A stretch of DNA of 64,000 nucleotides from Acridotheres tristis (lineage: Eukaryota > Chordata > Aves > Passeriformes > Sturnidae): positions 3,944,501-4,008,500 of the forward strand of contig CM072891.1 in assembly GCA_037013685.1 (NCBI GenBank), in the 5' to 3' direction. Shown here one piece after another: positions 1 to 13,800 of this stretch; position 1 is the stretch's first letter, and every line of letters begins with the position of its first letter. The translations under genes were made by a program, and so were the position numbers. A model generated the notes under the pieces. It searched no databases, was not told where the DNA came from, and saw only the letters and a program-made list of their open reading frames with translations.

Positions 1-1200
1 CTGACACAGGCACTCACATTTTCAAATATAAAACTGCCTTCAAAGTAAAAGAAAACTATCTAAATGTCTTATTTACTTTTGTGTTTGGGATTAAAGATAC
101 GTGACTTTGTCATCAAAGGAACTTGTGATGTTGAAATGAAATTAAATTTGTGCCTAAAATGCCTAGACAGTATACAAGATTTTCAAAAACAACCTGAAAA
201 GTTTTCATTTCTTTCTTCTTTACTTGTGCTAAGGACAAGTGACTTCACTATCAATGATGCTTATTAGAATCCTGTAATATAATGAAAATGAAATGCATTG
301 TGCCCAATATGCCTTAGTTTTCATAATAATGACAACACATATGCTGTATTTCTTTCTTTGTCTTCTTTGTGTCACTGATATAAACTGTCTTTCTGCCATC
401 ACAAACTGTGAATAATGTATGAAATAAATAAAAAAAATGTGAAGTATGAATAGAAATAAGCTGTGCAAGAGACCCATATGTTCTACTTGGGGATGGGCTT
501 GATTCACAGCCTATCAAAGTCAATGCCAAGAATACTATGGAAATTAACAGGCTTTGATCAGGCTCTATAGTCATATATTTTGGGCCTGGATTTTTAAGAA
601 AAGAAACAAGTTGTCAATGAGCAGTATTGTTTTTCTTTGTGTTACTCTTCAGGTGCCAGGAGCTCTTTTGACACCCGAAGTTTGGCTTTGTTGCTGCTTC
701 TCACACTTGGCCCTGCTACCTGTGGAAGGTCTGGTTTAAGCATATTTAGATACGAGATATTGAAATAGAGCAGCTGAGCTTAAAGGGTAACTGGTAGTTA
801 AATGAGATAGATCCAGTGCAATCTAATGCCATGCTTATTAGACTGATGAGTGTCTCATTCAAAGCCTTGAGCTTTGATTTGTTAGTCTCTTGAGTAATTA
901 ATGGTTGACATTTAAAAATAATACTTGCACAAAGGGCCAGCTTGTGAACACTGGGCCTGGAGAGTAACACATCTGCTTGGAGCTCCCACCCACAGTTGTG
1001 GTAATGCTAGTGAGTAACATGTAGCAATAATGAGCTAGGGATGAGTAATGGGCTTCTGGCAGAGATTGCAGGATGACACGGGAACCTCCAGGCCCCCGTA
1101 AAATTTTGGCTTTGCCACAAGTCAAGCCTTTCTGTTACCTGGCTCCCGAGCACTCTCTCCTCCTGAGGAAAGGAGCCAGTGCAGCCTGCTGTGAGAGGGT
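1..1200. other. Noncoding stretch, no recognisable element
   Basis: This stretch is AT-rich and holds only short overlapping open frames with biased composition. I see no repeat family, RNA gene or convincing exon. The last 60 bases become less AT-rich as they approach the pentanucleotide array. Confidence 0.5.
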
Positions 1201-1409
1201 TCTCTCTCCTCTCCTCTCCTCTCCTCTCCTCTCCTCTCCTCTCCTCTCCTCTCCTCTCCTCTCCTCTCCTCTCCTCTCCTCTCCTCTCCTCTCCTCTCCT
1301 CTCCTCTCCTCTCCTCTCCTCTCCTCTCCTCTCCTCTCCTCTCCTCTCCTCTCCTCTCCTCTCCTCTCCTCTCCTCTCCTCTCCTCTCCTCTCCTCTCCT
1401 CTCTCCTCC
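1201..1409. repeat. Pentanucleotide microsatellite (CTCCT)n, about 41 units
   Basis: The plus strand is an essentially uninterrupted run of CTCCT units, with slight phase slips only at the two ends. All cytosine and thymine lie on the plus strand and all purines on the minus strand. Mirror-symmetric homopurine tracts of this type can form triplex (H-DNA), and the minus strand carries closely spaced GG pairs. Because 5 is not a multiple of 3, each frame reads a five-residue peptide repeat; the frames of 95 to 151 codons across it, on both strands, are by-products and not genes. The purity suggests a young, length-polymorphic locus. Confidence 0.98.
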
Positions 1410-3334
1410 CAGCACCCTGACACTGGGCTGCTGTCTGCTTCATTCCCCACCTTCCACATCAAGTAGGACAGGGAGTTGGCTTCTTGCTATGTCTACTTGC
1501 TGAAAAAGAAATCTCAAAAGGATCCTTCAGCAGTAAAGAAAGGGAAAAGAAGGAGAAAAATAGGTGTGCTAGTGTCCTGGTGTGCTGGCAAGATTTTACA
1601 GGAGATTAGGAACAAGAGGTTGAGAGAAAAATTGAGAGAAAATGTGAGCTGAGGGCAGGGCTGGAGGCACAAACTGGGGACAGAGTGTCTGTCTCAGTGC
1701 TGGGCACTGGGGGTGCCTGTGCCAGCCTGACAGAGGAGGAGACCACGCTTGTGCAGGGCTCAGGAAGCTGATGACAGGAAATCACTTGCTGAGGAGCTCA
1801 TCAGACAGTTCTGTGTTTCTGTGTAGCACTAAATGCTCAAAAACACATTGGTGATTTTCCATGGTTCTCTCTTACAAGGCTTCAATCCAGACAAAGGGAA
1901 TTTGGAAAAGGAAGCACAGGTCAAAATACTCAATACTGTTTTTTTAGTATATATTTACATTTCTGTATACTTTTACTGTTTTCCATGTAAAGAAATGTTC
2001 TGACTCAAAAATGGTGTTGGTTGGGCTATTAGCAGTCCAGGAACCCTCACTGCAGGAGTATAAAGGAGCTTTTGAGGAGTGTGGTAAGAGGAAGGGACCT
2101 CAGAGAAATAGCAAGACCAGGTTGACTAGACCCTCCCACCCATCTAGATGTGGTATTTAGATCATGAGTAAAACGGTACTAAAAGAAACTAACACCTGAA
2201 ACGATCCTTATCTCAAACCTCCCTTTTTTGGTTAAAGACAAACTTTTTTTTGTTTATGCAGCTAATTAAAGTAGTAGAAATCTTTTAATTCAAATTAAAG
2301 AAGTACAGAATTTAATTTAGGATATTGAACTTGATGAAGAAGAGTTCTTACTTTCAAATGGTAATAGATGTGGAAACATCCTACTTAGTCTCATCTATAG
2401 TTCAAATATGTTTTTTATTTCTAATGGAAAAGTGGAGATGAAAAATACGGGAGTCGATTTGCAGTATACACATAAAACAAAATTTTTTTTTTATTTTATT
2501 AAGTATTCAGAAATATCTGCTTCTGTTCCACATTTGCAGAGCTTCTAACCAGCAGTGATGAAAATAGAGGAAACTTTTTCACAGAAATGAAGGAATAGAA
2601 AACTAACCAACTTTGAATTTTAGTACTTGATTTTTTGCACCTGATTTTTTGCTTTTTAAACAGAAAGGTGCCATTCAGTAATTTGTAAAACTGTATTTTC
2701 TTTCCGTATGAGTAATGATGAGTAATGTACGAACAATTACAATAAAACATGTCGTGGTACCCAGTAGAAAAAAATTGATCATAGAATTCAAAGGGCATTC
2801 CCCAGGTATTTGGCAGGAGAGAACCATTCTTGTCCATTTGAAGACTGTAAGAGTATTGTTCAGATGAGAAGTAAAGAAAATGCATCAGAATAAACAGATA
2901 ATCTCTAATGAAAATGATACTTATAATCTCTAGGAACCTAGATAGAAAAGCTTTTGGGATCATTCCTCCTCTCTCAAAACCAGTCTTTAGTCAATCATAC
3001 GCCCATTTCTGTTCTAAAATAATTTACTTGCTGAAACTAGTTGTAGGAGTTTTTGGATTAAATTGTGTAAATTAAATTTACACCATACTGATATAAAATG
3101 GGTATAAAATAAATTGTTGGACAGTGACTATAAATGAAAGCACTGGAAAATAATGGTACTTATATCATTGATTTGGAATTACATGATTAGATGATCTTCA
3201 CAAAGAGATAGAGAAAGTGAACAGAAGGAGAGACTACAATCAGGAAGACTTCTGATAAAATAAATTTTCAGCTTTAATCATCTGTTGGCCATAGACTGTG
3301 TGGGTAGATGAAAGTGGACCATGTTTTTCTTTTC
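1410..3334. other. Noncoding stretch, no recognisable element
   Basis: A somewhat GC-richer patch spans roughly 1560-1800; the rest is AT-rich. A 154-codon minus-strand frame (2499-2963) is rich in Phe, Tyr, Ser and Lys, as translated AT-rich noncoding DNA usually is, and shows no motif I know. I see no repeat family. Confidence 0.45.
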
Positions 3335-3374
3335 TTTTTTTTTTTTTCAATTGAGGAAAACCTGTAGCTTTATT
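3335..3374 (-). other. Candidate minus-strand polyadenylation site or retroposed 3' end
   Basis: On the minus strand an AATAAA hexamer (3374-3369) is followed about 21 nt later by an A13 tract (3347-3335). This is the spacing expected between a polyadenylation signal and a cleavage site or a retroposed poly(A) tail. The sequence to the right (about 3375-4100) has the texture of a long 3' UTR when read on the minus strand: AT-rich, with many AATAAA-like and TGTA motifs and no long frame. It could be the end of a minus-strand gene or lncRNA, an old retrocopy, or chance. The hexamer and tract are seen; the function is inferred. Confidence 0.3.
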
Positions 3375-6300
3375 TAACCACGCACAAATGATTTACTACC
3401 TGCTAACCCAGAGTCACACATACAACTACTACTGGCATGCAAAGCTGCCAAATTTAGAAAAAAATATTGTACAAATATTTATTACTCAGTAAGCACCATA
3501 GAAGAGGTATACAGTAATAAATAATTTTAAATTTATACAGTCAGAGTTAGACCTACTAAAGTGTTAAACCCTAGCAATGCTCTTGAAAATTGACAGTTAT
3601 AAAAGAAGGCTGAATGCAGCCTATATAAGCATTTTAATTACTGTCCTTAGTTTAAATAAACAAGGCTGTGAATTAAACTTTCATACCATACAGGTATCTC
3701 AGCATCTAGGTTAAACATAGAGCATTCAGGCATGGGATGTAAAATATTAACTTTCCACTATGACCCTTAAACAGTGCCATGTAGCAAATATCAGTTATGC
3801 CTAATGTATTTAGATCTCTGTGGATTAACTCCATATTGAAATGGAATATAAGCAAACTGCTCCGTATGCATGGTTGGCATGGGTATTGATATACAGTGGA
3901 ATCATATTTAGTGGGCTTTGCAGGTTTTGGTGGGCTGCATGTTTCTAATTTGCAGTTTTCTGTGAGCTTGAATTGCAAGCATTTGAAATCATGCTGCAAA
4001 GATACCACAAGTATTGTCCCTTAACGCCATGTGCAGAAAATATATACCTATTATAGATATTGTAAGGACATATATTCCTGTCAGCATATAGGAATACAAA
4101 ATAAAAAGTCAGTAATTTATAAAAAATGAAACTAATATGCAAAAAACTTTCTATTTTATTGGGATTACTAGGTTTGTTTAACAGAAGGTACCTTCTAAGT
4201 CATAACAGAACTGGTGCATTGCTAAAAATCATCGATAACCCATCTATAACTGCACTTTGATTTTTATTTCAAAGTGAAAAACTGTAAATTGTTTCTACTT
4301 AGCAAGCAAATATATACCTCATCTCCTGGTCCCCAGGTCACAAAAGAGGGTTATCCTGTCACCACCACTGATTTCTTAAAAGTGCGACATGTATTTAGTT
4401 GTCAGTTCTGATCAGCAGCATTCACGAATCAACATTACATCAGCAGCAAAGCACACCATTTTATGCTCTTTTGGAAGATAATTAGAGTTCCCTTTTGTTG
4501 CAAATAAGATGTAAAACAGCTATAACTGCTGGTGAACGTGATTAAAGTAACCTCTATAGAACCCCATTATTCTAGACAGATTCCTTCAGATGCATAATTT
4601 CCCCATTTTAAGAAAACATAATGCATGCATATAAAATTCAAATTGTCGAGACACCTCTAACAAAAATTAGTTGTCTATTAAGGCATTCTTAGTAGCTGGT
4701 TAACATGTAAAACTCTTTAAGTGTATTTTAAAATAATCATGAAATAATAGCACATGTCATTAAAGGTAAACATTTTACAGTGAGAGGTTTGTTCAGACAA
4801 GAGCTGTGTATTAAACTTTTTTTACAAAACTCCTATTAGAAGAATATACTACAGTCTCATCTCTCTATCAGGTATGTACCAGAACATCCCCTGCCCCTAG
4901 CTCCATAGTCATGCCTCACTATACACAGACAAATTAGGGAGCATTGTAATTTTTCAGCACATAATTTATAGCTGAGATGCCTTCATTAGACCTCATATAA
5001 TATTGTAAAAATTTTGTTCATGTAAAAAGTATTCACCTACTGTTGGACAATAATTTTTTTGTTTGGCACATGTGGTCTGATCTTCTATGAAGATTGTTGG
5101 AGAGTGGAAAGATTGCTCATGAATGATCTGTTTTAATAAGGGATAGAAAAAATTGATCAAATAAACCAGTCAATATTAACCCAAATGTTCTCACTATAAT
5201 ACCATTTACCAGTTTTAGAAAGTATTTTTTTAAAAAACTGGGGAAAAAAATAAAAAAGAAGGTTATTTTAAAAATATACCTGCTTTCAAATAATCAGTTT
5301 CGATTTTATTGTCAAGAAAGGGAAACACCAACAAATTGTTTTAAGGCATATGGGTGATGTTGCTAAATATCCAATATATCATTGTTTAGCAGCAAGTGTC
5401 AAATTTCTCCAGAGTGTAGCTTTGTGCATACTATGCTCTATGGTGTGGAGAGCTGGGTATAAGGACTGGTTCTCAAATGGTGCAGAACATCTCAGGGCAG
5501 CTGTTGAGTAATCTAATTTCAAAATTGGATGGATAGAGTTTGACTCTAAGCATACAGGGGTAATATCCACTGTAGTTCCTAGAACAAGGTCCTTGATAAT
5601 AGAGTGCCTCTGAATTATGTAACAGATAATAGTTATTTGAAATTTCCAGAAGATAATAAACTATGATGAAAAAATTAGAAAAATATTGCCAATAGAGTGA
5701 CCATTACTTTTACTGAATTGTTATAATTATAAAATCAAATCCTGGTTTGCTCTGTTGGGTATCTCAACATCTAAAGGAAATGCTATTAAAGAAGCTTACA
5801 AATGAATAATCATTCCCAACAACTCACAGCAGCACTCACAGCATGAAAGTACAAGAAATAGGGAAAGTTTTCAAGGAGGGAACTGATTAGGGTGAGGATG
5901 ATTCTCTGTCAGAAAAATGTATTGTGCAAGTGTCCTCTAGAGAAAAAATTTTCACCTGAAAAGAAACAGCATTATGAACACTACAGAACTGTAGATTGCA
6001 GGACACTGATCTTATTAAGAACCGATGCTAATTTGCACACTGTCTCCCGCTGAACTAGAAGCAAGTTTACCACTGGGTTTGTTAATTTACGCAGGACACC
6101 ATTATCTTTGGTTGGACTTAATGTATCAGAGTAGATAGAGGTCATTAGCTGCTGGGTCCATGATTATCTAACATGAATTACAGACAGTATCTCAGAAATC
6201 ATTTGTTCTGAAGCTTCATTTCTCCTCATGTGATTTTTTTCCCTATTGGTGTTTAAATTCCATTTGCAAAACCTTAGACATTGAGTAGTACACATACACA

Positions 6301-9300
6301 CACACTCTGCTGGTCATTTTGTTTTGTTTTCTTTTGTTTTTTCTTCATTAACCATTAAGAAATGTAAAGCAATTTTAAATAAAAATAAAGCTCAAAAGTA
6401 TGTACTTTGCATTTAATAGAAGTAATAAACAGTCAGCTTGACTTTTAAAATTTGCAATAGTAGACATAATTACAATGGAAGCTGTAAGATCCCATTATAA
6501 GTAAATCAATTATTTAGGTAGTTCAGTATTGGGGAAATAAATGGATAAATCTCCCTGATAGATGCTATAACATGCATTTATTTAAACCTTCCACTGGACT
6601 TCTGAAGCGTGTCCTGCACCCTAAAATGTTGTTAGAGAAAGAGACTATAGACTGTCATTGGAATACTGCTTTTAAGCATAGATCTTCAAAATCTTACATC
6701 CACAAGAAATCAGTCTATTTAATAAAAATATTTGTGTTTTCTGGTTAAGTAAACACATTTTCATAAAGACCTATGCTCAATCTATTTCACTTAAATGGAA
6801 CCAACCATCTACAAATTCATTTACAATTTTTAGATCTGTACAAGCACATTCCTAATAGCAGGGAATACTTTTGTGTCTCGGCATGATATCTTTAGAAAGA
6901 GGTGAATTTTCATTTATTTAATGCAAATACTCATACAAGGTAAACTGCTTAGGCATATATGGAGCGTGTTTTCATGGAAGCTTTGTGGCAACAGGAAAAT
7001 AATAGAACATAATTGTACAATAAATGGAATGTTGCAGTTTCAAAATTACTCATGCTATGGTGCAGTGAACAAAAAAGAATACAGGAAGATAGAGATACTA
7101 TTTGCTGTGTTTCGAGCTGCTTTGCTTACAAATTATTTCATTCTAGTTTTATGCGTATTTTAGAAATATATCTTCTTTTTCACTAGACCAATATCAATGG
7201 GGAAGATATATGTGATCTCTGAATACTGAAAAAAAGCTCTAAATACTGAAATTTGTTTGCATTGTTATCAGAGCTTGGTTATCAGAACTACTTCAGCTAT
7301 GTAAACTACTTGCAGCAGCTATGTTTTTTAAATAAATTTAGCATACTTTCAGTTCACAGATTTTATATAAACAGGGATTTTGTGTTTTGAAAGTGATTTT
7401 CTTTCCAAGGGATTTCTCTTCTTTATGCTAACAATTTAAGCCTTGTGGTTTGTCGTGAATTACCTACTAAAACTATAGTTTTTATTATTTTTGCCTATCT
7501 TTATTCACTTGATCTTACTGGCTACTTGAATAATATGGTATTTTTTTTCTTTCTGTCGGCATGGTTGAAATATTCATGAGGAAGAGAAGGACTTGAAACA
7601 CCAGGTGTGGCAAGCACATGTGTGCAGGTGTTCACACGCCCTTAAACATTCCGAGAAACAGAATATCATGTAAAAATAGCTGTGAAAAGTAGAAATAGAG
7701 CTTGTATACTTATAAAATTGAATTTGTGATTGAACTCCTTGCACCCTGAGACTTCTGTGTTTAACTGGTGTGTGATGTACATATTACTTCAGCACAATCA
7801 GAGGTGATGCAAGAACAGCTCTTCAGTGAGGGCATGGCCACAGCAAGCAATGGCATTTAGGAAGAGATTGCTCCCACTGCCAGGTGCTCTCTGTACCACT
7901 GAGATCATGTATAGCAACTGTAAAGTTCTCTAAATAAACAAGTAGATCGGGAGGAATTCTTCTTCCCAAGATCACTCTAATTCTTTAATTTTTCAGCATA
8001 TAGGAATGTGTTAGGTTTGAGCATATGTATAAACTCCTACAGCTTTTATTGTAAATTTTATTGAACTCAAGAAGAAATTTGCTGATGTCCTAGATAATTC
8101 TCCAGATAATAGACATTATGAATATTTCAAATAGAGATTAATGACAATAAAGCTAGTTATATCCTAGATGGGGAAAATGTCTTGTCCTTTTATTGACATG
8201 AAAATTGTGCTTTATTGCTTAAAGATGTTAAAGCAATGAAGTGGGGAAAAAAATAAAAAGGAGGCATTGTATACTTTATTTCACAATTTTTTTGCAATAT
8301 CTTTCAAACAATCTCTGTAAATATACCATTTCTATGTAGCATTTCAAGACTAGTATCCTCTATATAAAATAAAGGTAAAATCCTGTCAATTATGTGGTTA
8401 CAGCACTTTCAGTGTAACAGAATGTCATATGCTGTTTTGAATAATTCCTTACTATAAACTTATACTGCAAAAATGAATTAATTTAAAAATCATAACCATC
8501 ATCTTTCAAAATTACATATTTTTGGAGATAGAGACATTTTTCTTCTGTGGTATTTAAGATTTCATTTGCTTTAATCCCTTTGGGATTAAACCACATTCTG
8601 GTTCTCTGCTAGACCTTGCATGACAGCTCTCCTTGCAGCTAACCTTAATAGCCACCACCCTACATTGTATCTTTCCCCTTACAGATGCTCCCTATCACCT
8701 TTACCTTTTATACCAAGTCATATTCATTCCTCTATAGTTTTCTCAGCTCCAGACTTTTACATTAAGTATCTTTTTATAAGACATCACAGGAGAAAACAAG
8801 GCAGACTGCTGTTACCTGTATAGTCAGCTTGTTGAAGATTGGGGAATACTAGGATTGCAAAAAGTTTGCCAACAGGAGACAAATGTACGTGAAGGTAGCA
8901 GTGCACCAGACATGACGCCACATGGATAAAGGTGAGGCTAAAGACTAAAAATTTAGTCAGAGCTCAGAAGCCTGAGCTCTTCTGTTTATAGGGAAAAGTT
9001 TTATTCGTACTTCTTTATATTTTTGAAGCAGTTCAGGTGAAAAAAGGAGAAAGGGATGAAAGAAAATAAGGCCTTTCATACTTTTAAATCTTGGTCAGAT
9101 GCTTAGCATTCACACATGTTCGTTGTCTTAGGCAGTGTTTGTCTCTTTTATAATGACAATAAATTCTCTACTATTGAAAAAGAAATTCAGAACACCCAGA
9201 AATGCCTTTTTCTACAGAGAGGAGGAATTCTTAGGCTATGTTATGTTGAACTGCCATTAAATATTCTAGTGACCACAACTACCAGTCCCAAGAAACTCAT

Positions 9301-9560
9301 TTACTCAAATCATCTACCTCAGGAGAAACAATGTAAAACTGAATTAGGGGAGCTCCTCTGGCAAAACAACAGGAAACTCACAGAAGAGACCTATTAGCAG
9401 TATTGTATGATGTACCATCTAAAATACTCTGCTAAAATGGACCTGCTTGAAATAAACTCCAGTATATCTGTGGCTATCTGTTATCATGAAGCATAAAATA
9501 GAGTTTTGACTTCTTTTCTGTTTATGAACACAGCATATTTGTTTTGCTGTAAATATCCAA
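3375..9560. other. Long AT-rich noncoding stretch
   Basis: I see no gene, transposable element or tandem array. Frames are short (at most 100 codons) and unrecognised. The part at about 6000-6240 is less simple in sequence than its surroundings and could be constrained noncoding DNA, but that is only an impression. Confidence 0.4.
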
Positions 9561-9577
9561 CCCCCCCCCAAAAAAAA
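9561..9577. repeat. C9A8 homopolymer junction
   Basis: Nine cytosines are followed directly by eight adenines. It is a short, slippage-prone site with no other structure around it. Confidence 0.9.
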
Positions 9578-10763
9578 TGCATGCTGCATTGTAATCCAAA
9601 AATTATTTCCAGGGGTGATTAATCTACCCTGTCTTGGCAGATTTAAATAAAAGGTTTTCAAAAATCATAGAGAATAAATTTGAGGAAGTACTTATAAACA
9701 TCACGAAGTTTACAGATAGGTTTTGTACCATTGTACAAAGACAAAAAAAAAAGAGAAGTCTCCTGGCATAAGAACTGAGAGATTATGTTGCTGTCTGCAA
9801 TTGAGAAATTGAAATGACTGAGGCAAAATGGTACAGAACATGTAGGTGACGTCATTCTTCACATCCAGGAGGAGGTCACTCTACCTGTGGAGGAAGTGCT
9901 GACAGGATGTTTATGTGGGATTGAAGTCAGATATAATTCAGGCAAATGAGGGCAGGAAGAGGGTGTGTAAATAGGAAGTCCCTTAATTATGTTTAATTTC
10001 CTTAATTCTCTTTTTATTGTAACCTCTTTCATACCTGAAAAATTAACTCTTTTCCATGCAAGAATGATAAAAACATAAAACGAATTGTCTTAATAAACTT
10101 CAGCCATTTCTATTAAAAATTATTTTAGTTTTACCTTCTTTATTTACATTATTTAGGGAAATGTAGCAGAAATGTCACTGTCCTTTGGCTGTATTTATTT
10201 TTTTTTCAAGTGGCGGTGCAAGTTCACCCAATATTAAATTGTGAGTTGATTAGTTTTTAAAAAGGAAAATAGGTGACAATTTATATAACATTACTAGCAC
10301 TGTTGTTAAAAGATTCAAAGGAAGATTTCTTGAGAATGATTTTAACTGTAGTCACTTAGAAACTGATGCTTACTGACATGTTGTTCTCAAGTAGATATAC
10401 TATAAAGCATGCAAATGTAATGATATCTTTGTTATACATGATGAGTTACAGGAAAAAGAGTTTTGTAATAATTGCAGTGTCTATAATGAAACCATAATAT
10501 TAGTTTATTCCCCATTTCTCCCACCACTTCATTAGTTTATTTTTTTGAAGTATACCAAAGAAAAAATACCCAAAGCAAGATGAGAATTTTAATGAATGCT
10601 TGTTCCTGCTTCTAGACAGGCATACAGAACGAGCATAAGTGGAAGAGTTACATTATGATAGAGCACAACAAACAAAATTATGAAGTTATTGTGTAAATGT
10701 CCATATTTTCAGTTATTCACAAGCAAATCACAACAATAAGTTCCAGTCACCTTTCACAGATTG
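9578..10763. other. AT-rich noncoding stretch
   Basis: No gene or repeat family is recognisable. The short frames that cross it have no known motif. Confidence 0.4.
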
Positions 10764-10807
10764 TCCACATTAAAACACTGGCATATCCACATTAAAACAC
10801 TGGCATA
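10764..10807 (+). repeat. Exact 22-bp tandem duplication
   Basis: A 22-bp unit starting TCCACATTAAAACACTGG occurs twice head to tail with no mismatch (10764-10785 and 10786-10807). Two identical copies with no gap point to a recent local duplication by replication slippage. Confidence 0.95.
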
Positions 10808-13800
10808 TATTTAAAACGTTTGCCACAGAAAATGCAATTTACCTACATTAGGTGGTAAATAGTCAATATCAAAAACCATTGCTATTGTGAAACTTTAGTG
10901 CATGGTCTCTCTGCTTATCTTCATATTAAAAAAATCCATTGCATTCATAAAAACAAGAAACAGGCAAGTAATGCAGAGGGGGACTATGAAGGCAAGTTCA
11001 CAAAGTGAAATCTGGTCTACCTTTGCTCTTTTGTTCTTCCTTGTCTGCGCTCCCCAGCTTTAACATTTCCATTTTCCCATTTTGCCTTCCTTAAATTAGT
11101 CTGTAGCTATCTTACATTGTATTCTAGCATAGGCTGTTATTTTTGTCCCCTGTAATGAGTATGATGGGATGGTACTGTACAGTTTCTTTAAGAGATAGGA
11201 CACTATTTCGTGACAGGTTTCAGCAGAAAGGGACACTTATGTAAATGTCCTTGGGTGACTTACACAGACATTCTTCATGATTTAATATCTTAAAACTGAA
11301 TCTTTGTTCTGCAGTCAAACTGTCCTGAAGTATGTTTCTGGATCCTAGCTTACTTCAGCAGGTTAAAACACTGGCTGCAGAAGATTAGCTTACTATGTTA
11401 AGAGAATATCCTAAAGAAGAAGGAAAACTGTCACAGCTTTCATGACCAAATTTTTGTTTCCCTACTTTACTGCACTGAATTATCTACAAGTTTTTTTTGT
11501 TTAATCAATGAATCACTTTTTCAAATATTATCTTATTTCTACTTGGAGCATTCAATACAGCAACACTATGTATAAATTTTATATATAAATCCTACTGCCT
11601 GATGGTTCCCTTTTTAAAAAGCAGAGATTTTTGAAAGTAAAAAGTATTTCTCCTTTGATAAAACAAGGATCATACAGCGCTGCCACTCTGCTCCTTAAGA
11701 AGGTACAAAAATTTTAAAGCTTCTCTCAACATCCTCATGATCAATAAGAATCATCAGATTACTGAAAATTTCAAATTTCAAATTTCAAATCATTGCCTCT
11801 TGCCCTCCACTATAGAAAATTGATGGCACTACCACAAGGAGATGGTGTCTTATCCTGACTAATCATAACAGGAGGTAGGGTTAATAATTTCAGCAGATGA
11901 ATGTGATTTCTTTGAGGAATATAAACTGGTGAGCAGCAGCTCCAGGGAACAGAGGAGAAATTCTTATGACCATTTGCAAATGTCAGCTGTTCTTTCATAA
12001 TTTTTTTCAGGCTCTTACATGAAGAACCTAATGCCATGACACAACAACTGTGTACAGCTACTAATGAGCAGAGTCCACAAAACTGAAGAAGACTCTTGGG
12101 CTTCTTCATACCCATCATCACTGAGGAATTCGTCAGAAAATCAGCCCTTTTTCTATCAATATGCCTTACAAGGAAGTATATACTTTTTCCAACAAAGAGT
12201 CTTAGCTTGAAATGTGCAACTCAAAGTAGGTTTTTAGCCTCTTCTTTGAAGGAATAAGTGAGGGAGGTGAACAGAAATAATTTCTCATAATCAAAACCTG
12301 CCCCCCTGAAGAAATGTCAATGACATTTCACTTCTACCAAGATAAGTTAGGTACTTTGAGCAGTCATCCAGGGCTAAGTTTTCAGTGCCCCATCACTTCA
12401 ACGGGTGCTTTATGCCTCAAACCATATATATTCTTCTGAAATGAAGTAAGGATTTCAGTCCAGCTGAGTCTTCTCCCCTTTTCATGCAGTACTGGTCACA
12501 GAGAAATTGAATGTCACTCTTTAGCCTTGTGATTGCAACACTCACCTGGCAGTGGGGAGAGTAGAACTCAATTCCTTTCCTAATTTGTTTGAATGGCTTC
12601 CTCAGTGGAATCTTCTAACCAGTGAATTTGTCTTGTTTGCTTTCACAGTGTCTCTCTATGGCCCACTGAATAGTTTTTATCAACTGCAAACCACCATGCT
12701 GAATAAGGTAAAGACAGTTGTCATCTTCATGTTGTGTGTTGTGTGTGCCATGCTGGAGCTGGATGAGCTATGAGCAGGTCAGATGCAAAACTGCAAAATC
12801 CTATTACATCACTGTACAGCAAAATACTGAATCTGGTGTAGTGGTCAAATGTAGAAAGGAGAAGTAAGAATGAAGAACTAAATATGAAGCAACGATTCAC
12901 TAGCTTAAAATTACCTTAAAAAAACTTCAACTGTGTTTACATCAGTGATCTGAAATTCCTGGCAGAACAATATGATCAGAATGCATCATATATTACCCAG
13001 GCTGGAGCTAATAATTAATTAATTCTTTTTTCAAAAGTATGTTTATCTATATATATGTGCTTGAAGGTTCCATTTGACACTGCATACTAGGATTAAAAAC
13101 ACAGTGCTGCTGGGTCACTTTCTAGTGTCAAGTGTTAATCAATTATTGTTATACTATTGCAATAAAGCTTTGTAATAAAGAAAGTGAATATTTTTCATGA
13201 ATTTCAGACTAAAAGAGAAGTGCAGGTGTATTTTTTTGGTCATTATTTATGGGATTTGACCTGGAATGAAATGCTGCCTTTTGTTAATTTCTACTTATGA
13301 CAGGATTTTGTAGTAACACAAGTAAAATTAGGCAAAACTTGCAGAGTTAATCCTAAAACAATAAATAAAAAGTTTAAATAAGAGTTTTGCCTTAAGTCAA
13401 GTTAAAGAAAAAAATATCCTGCATCAATCCCTGCTTCACTTATTCAAGCACATACTTTTCTACTTAAAATAATAGTGCTACACTTGAATGAACATGATTT
13501 GCCTGTGTTAGAAGATCTGATTATTAAAAAGAAGCTCAAAGGAACAAGATCTACAACATTAGAAGTACCCTAGAAGTAACTGTAATCAGTGAAATTAACA
13601 ATACAAAACAGAGCTTGCAAAATCAGGTACTTTGGTTTTCAGGAAAAGGAGAAAAATTGAAAAGGAGAGTGAAATAATAGTATATTTACCACTCTTTTGG
13701 TGAGAATAAATATATTTTGGTAAGAAAGCAGTTTCTCTATATCTGATTTATCCAGTATGGCAGAAGAATTTACACAACAAAAGATAAAACCTTTTAATAA

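Noticed and set aside
640..765. Leucine-rich, signal-peptide-like translation after an acceptor-like TTACTCTTCAG
   Set aside because: The Leu run comes from a CT-rich tract, there is no suitable start codon in frame, and the following donor is weak; chance is the simplest explanation.
1007..1462. Open frames of 95-151 codons on both strands through the (CTCCT)n array
   Set aside because: They read only the five-residue translation of the microsatellite; no coding signal outside the array.
2499..2963. 154-codon minus-strand frame
   Set aside because: Phe/Tyr/Ser/Lys-rich composition typical of translated AT-rich noncoding DNA; no motif, no splice context, no recognisable family.
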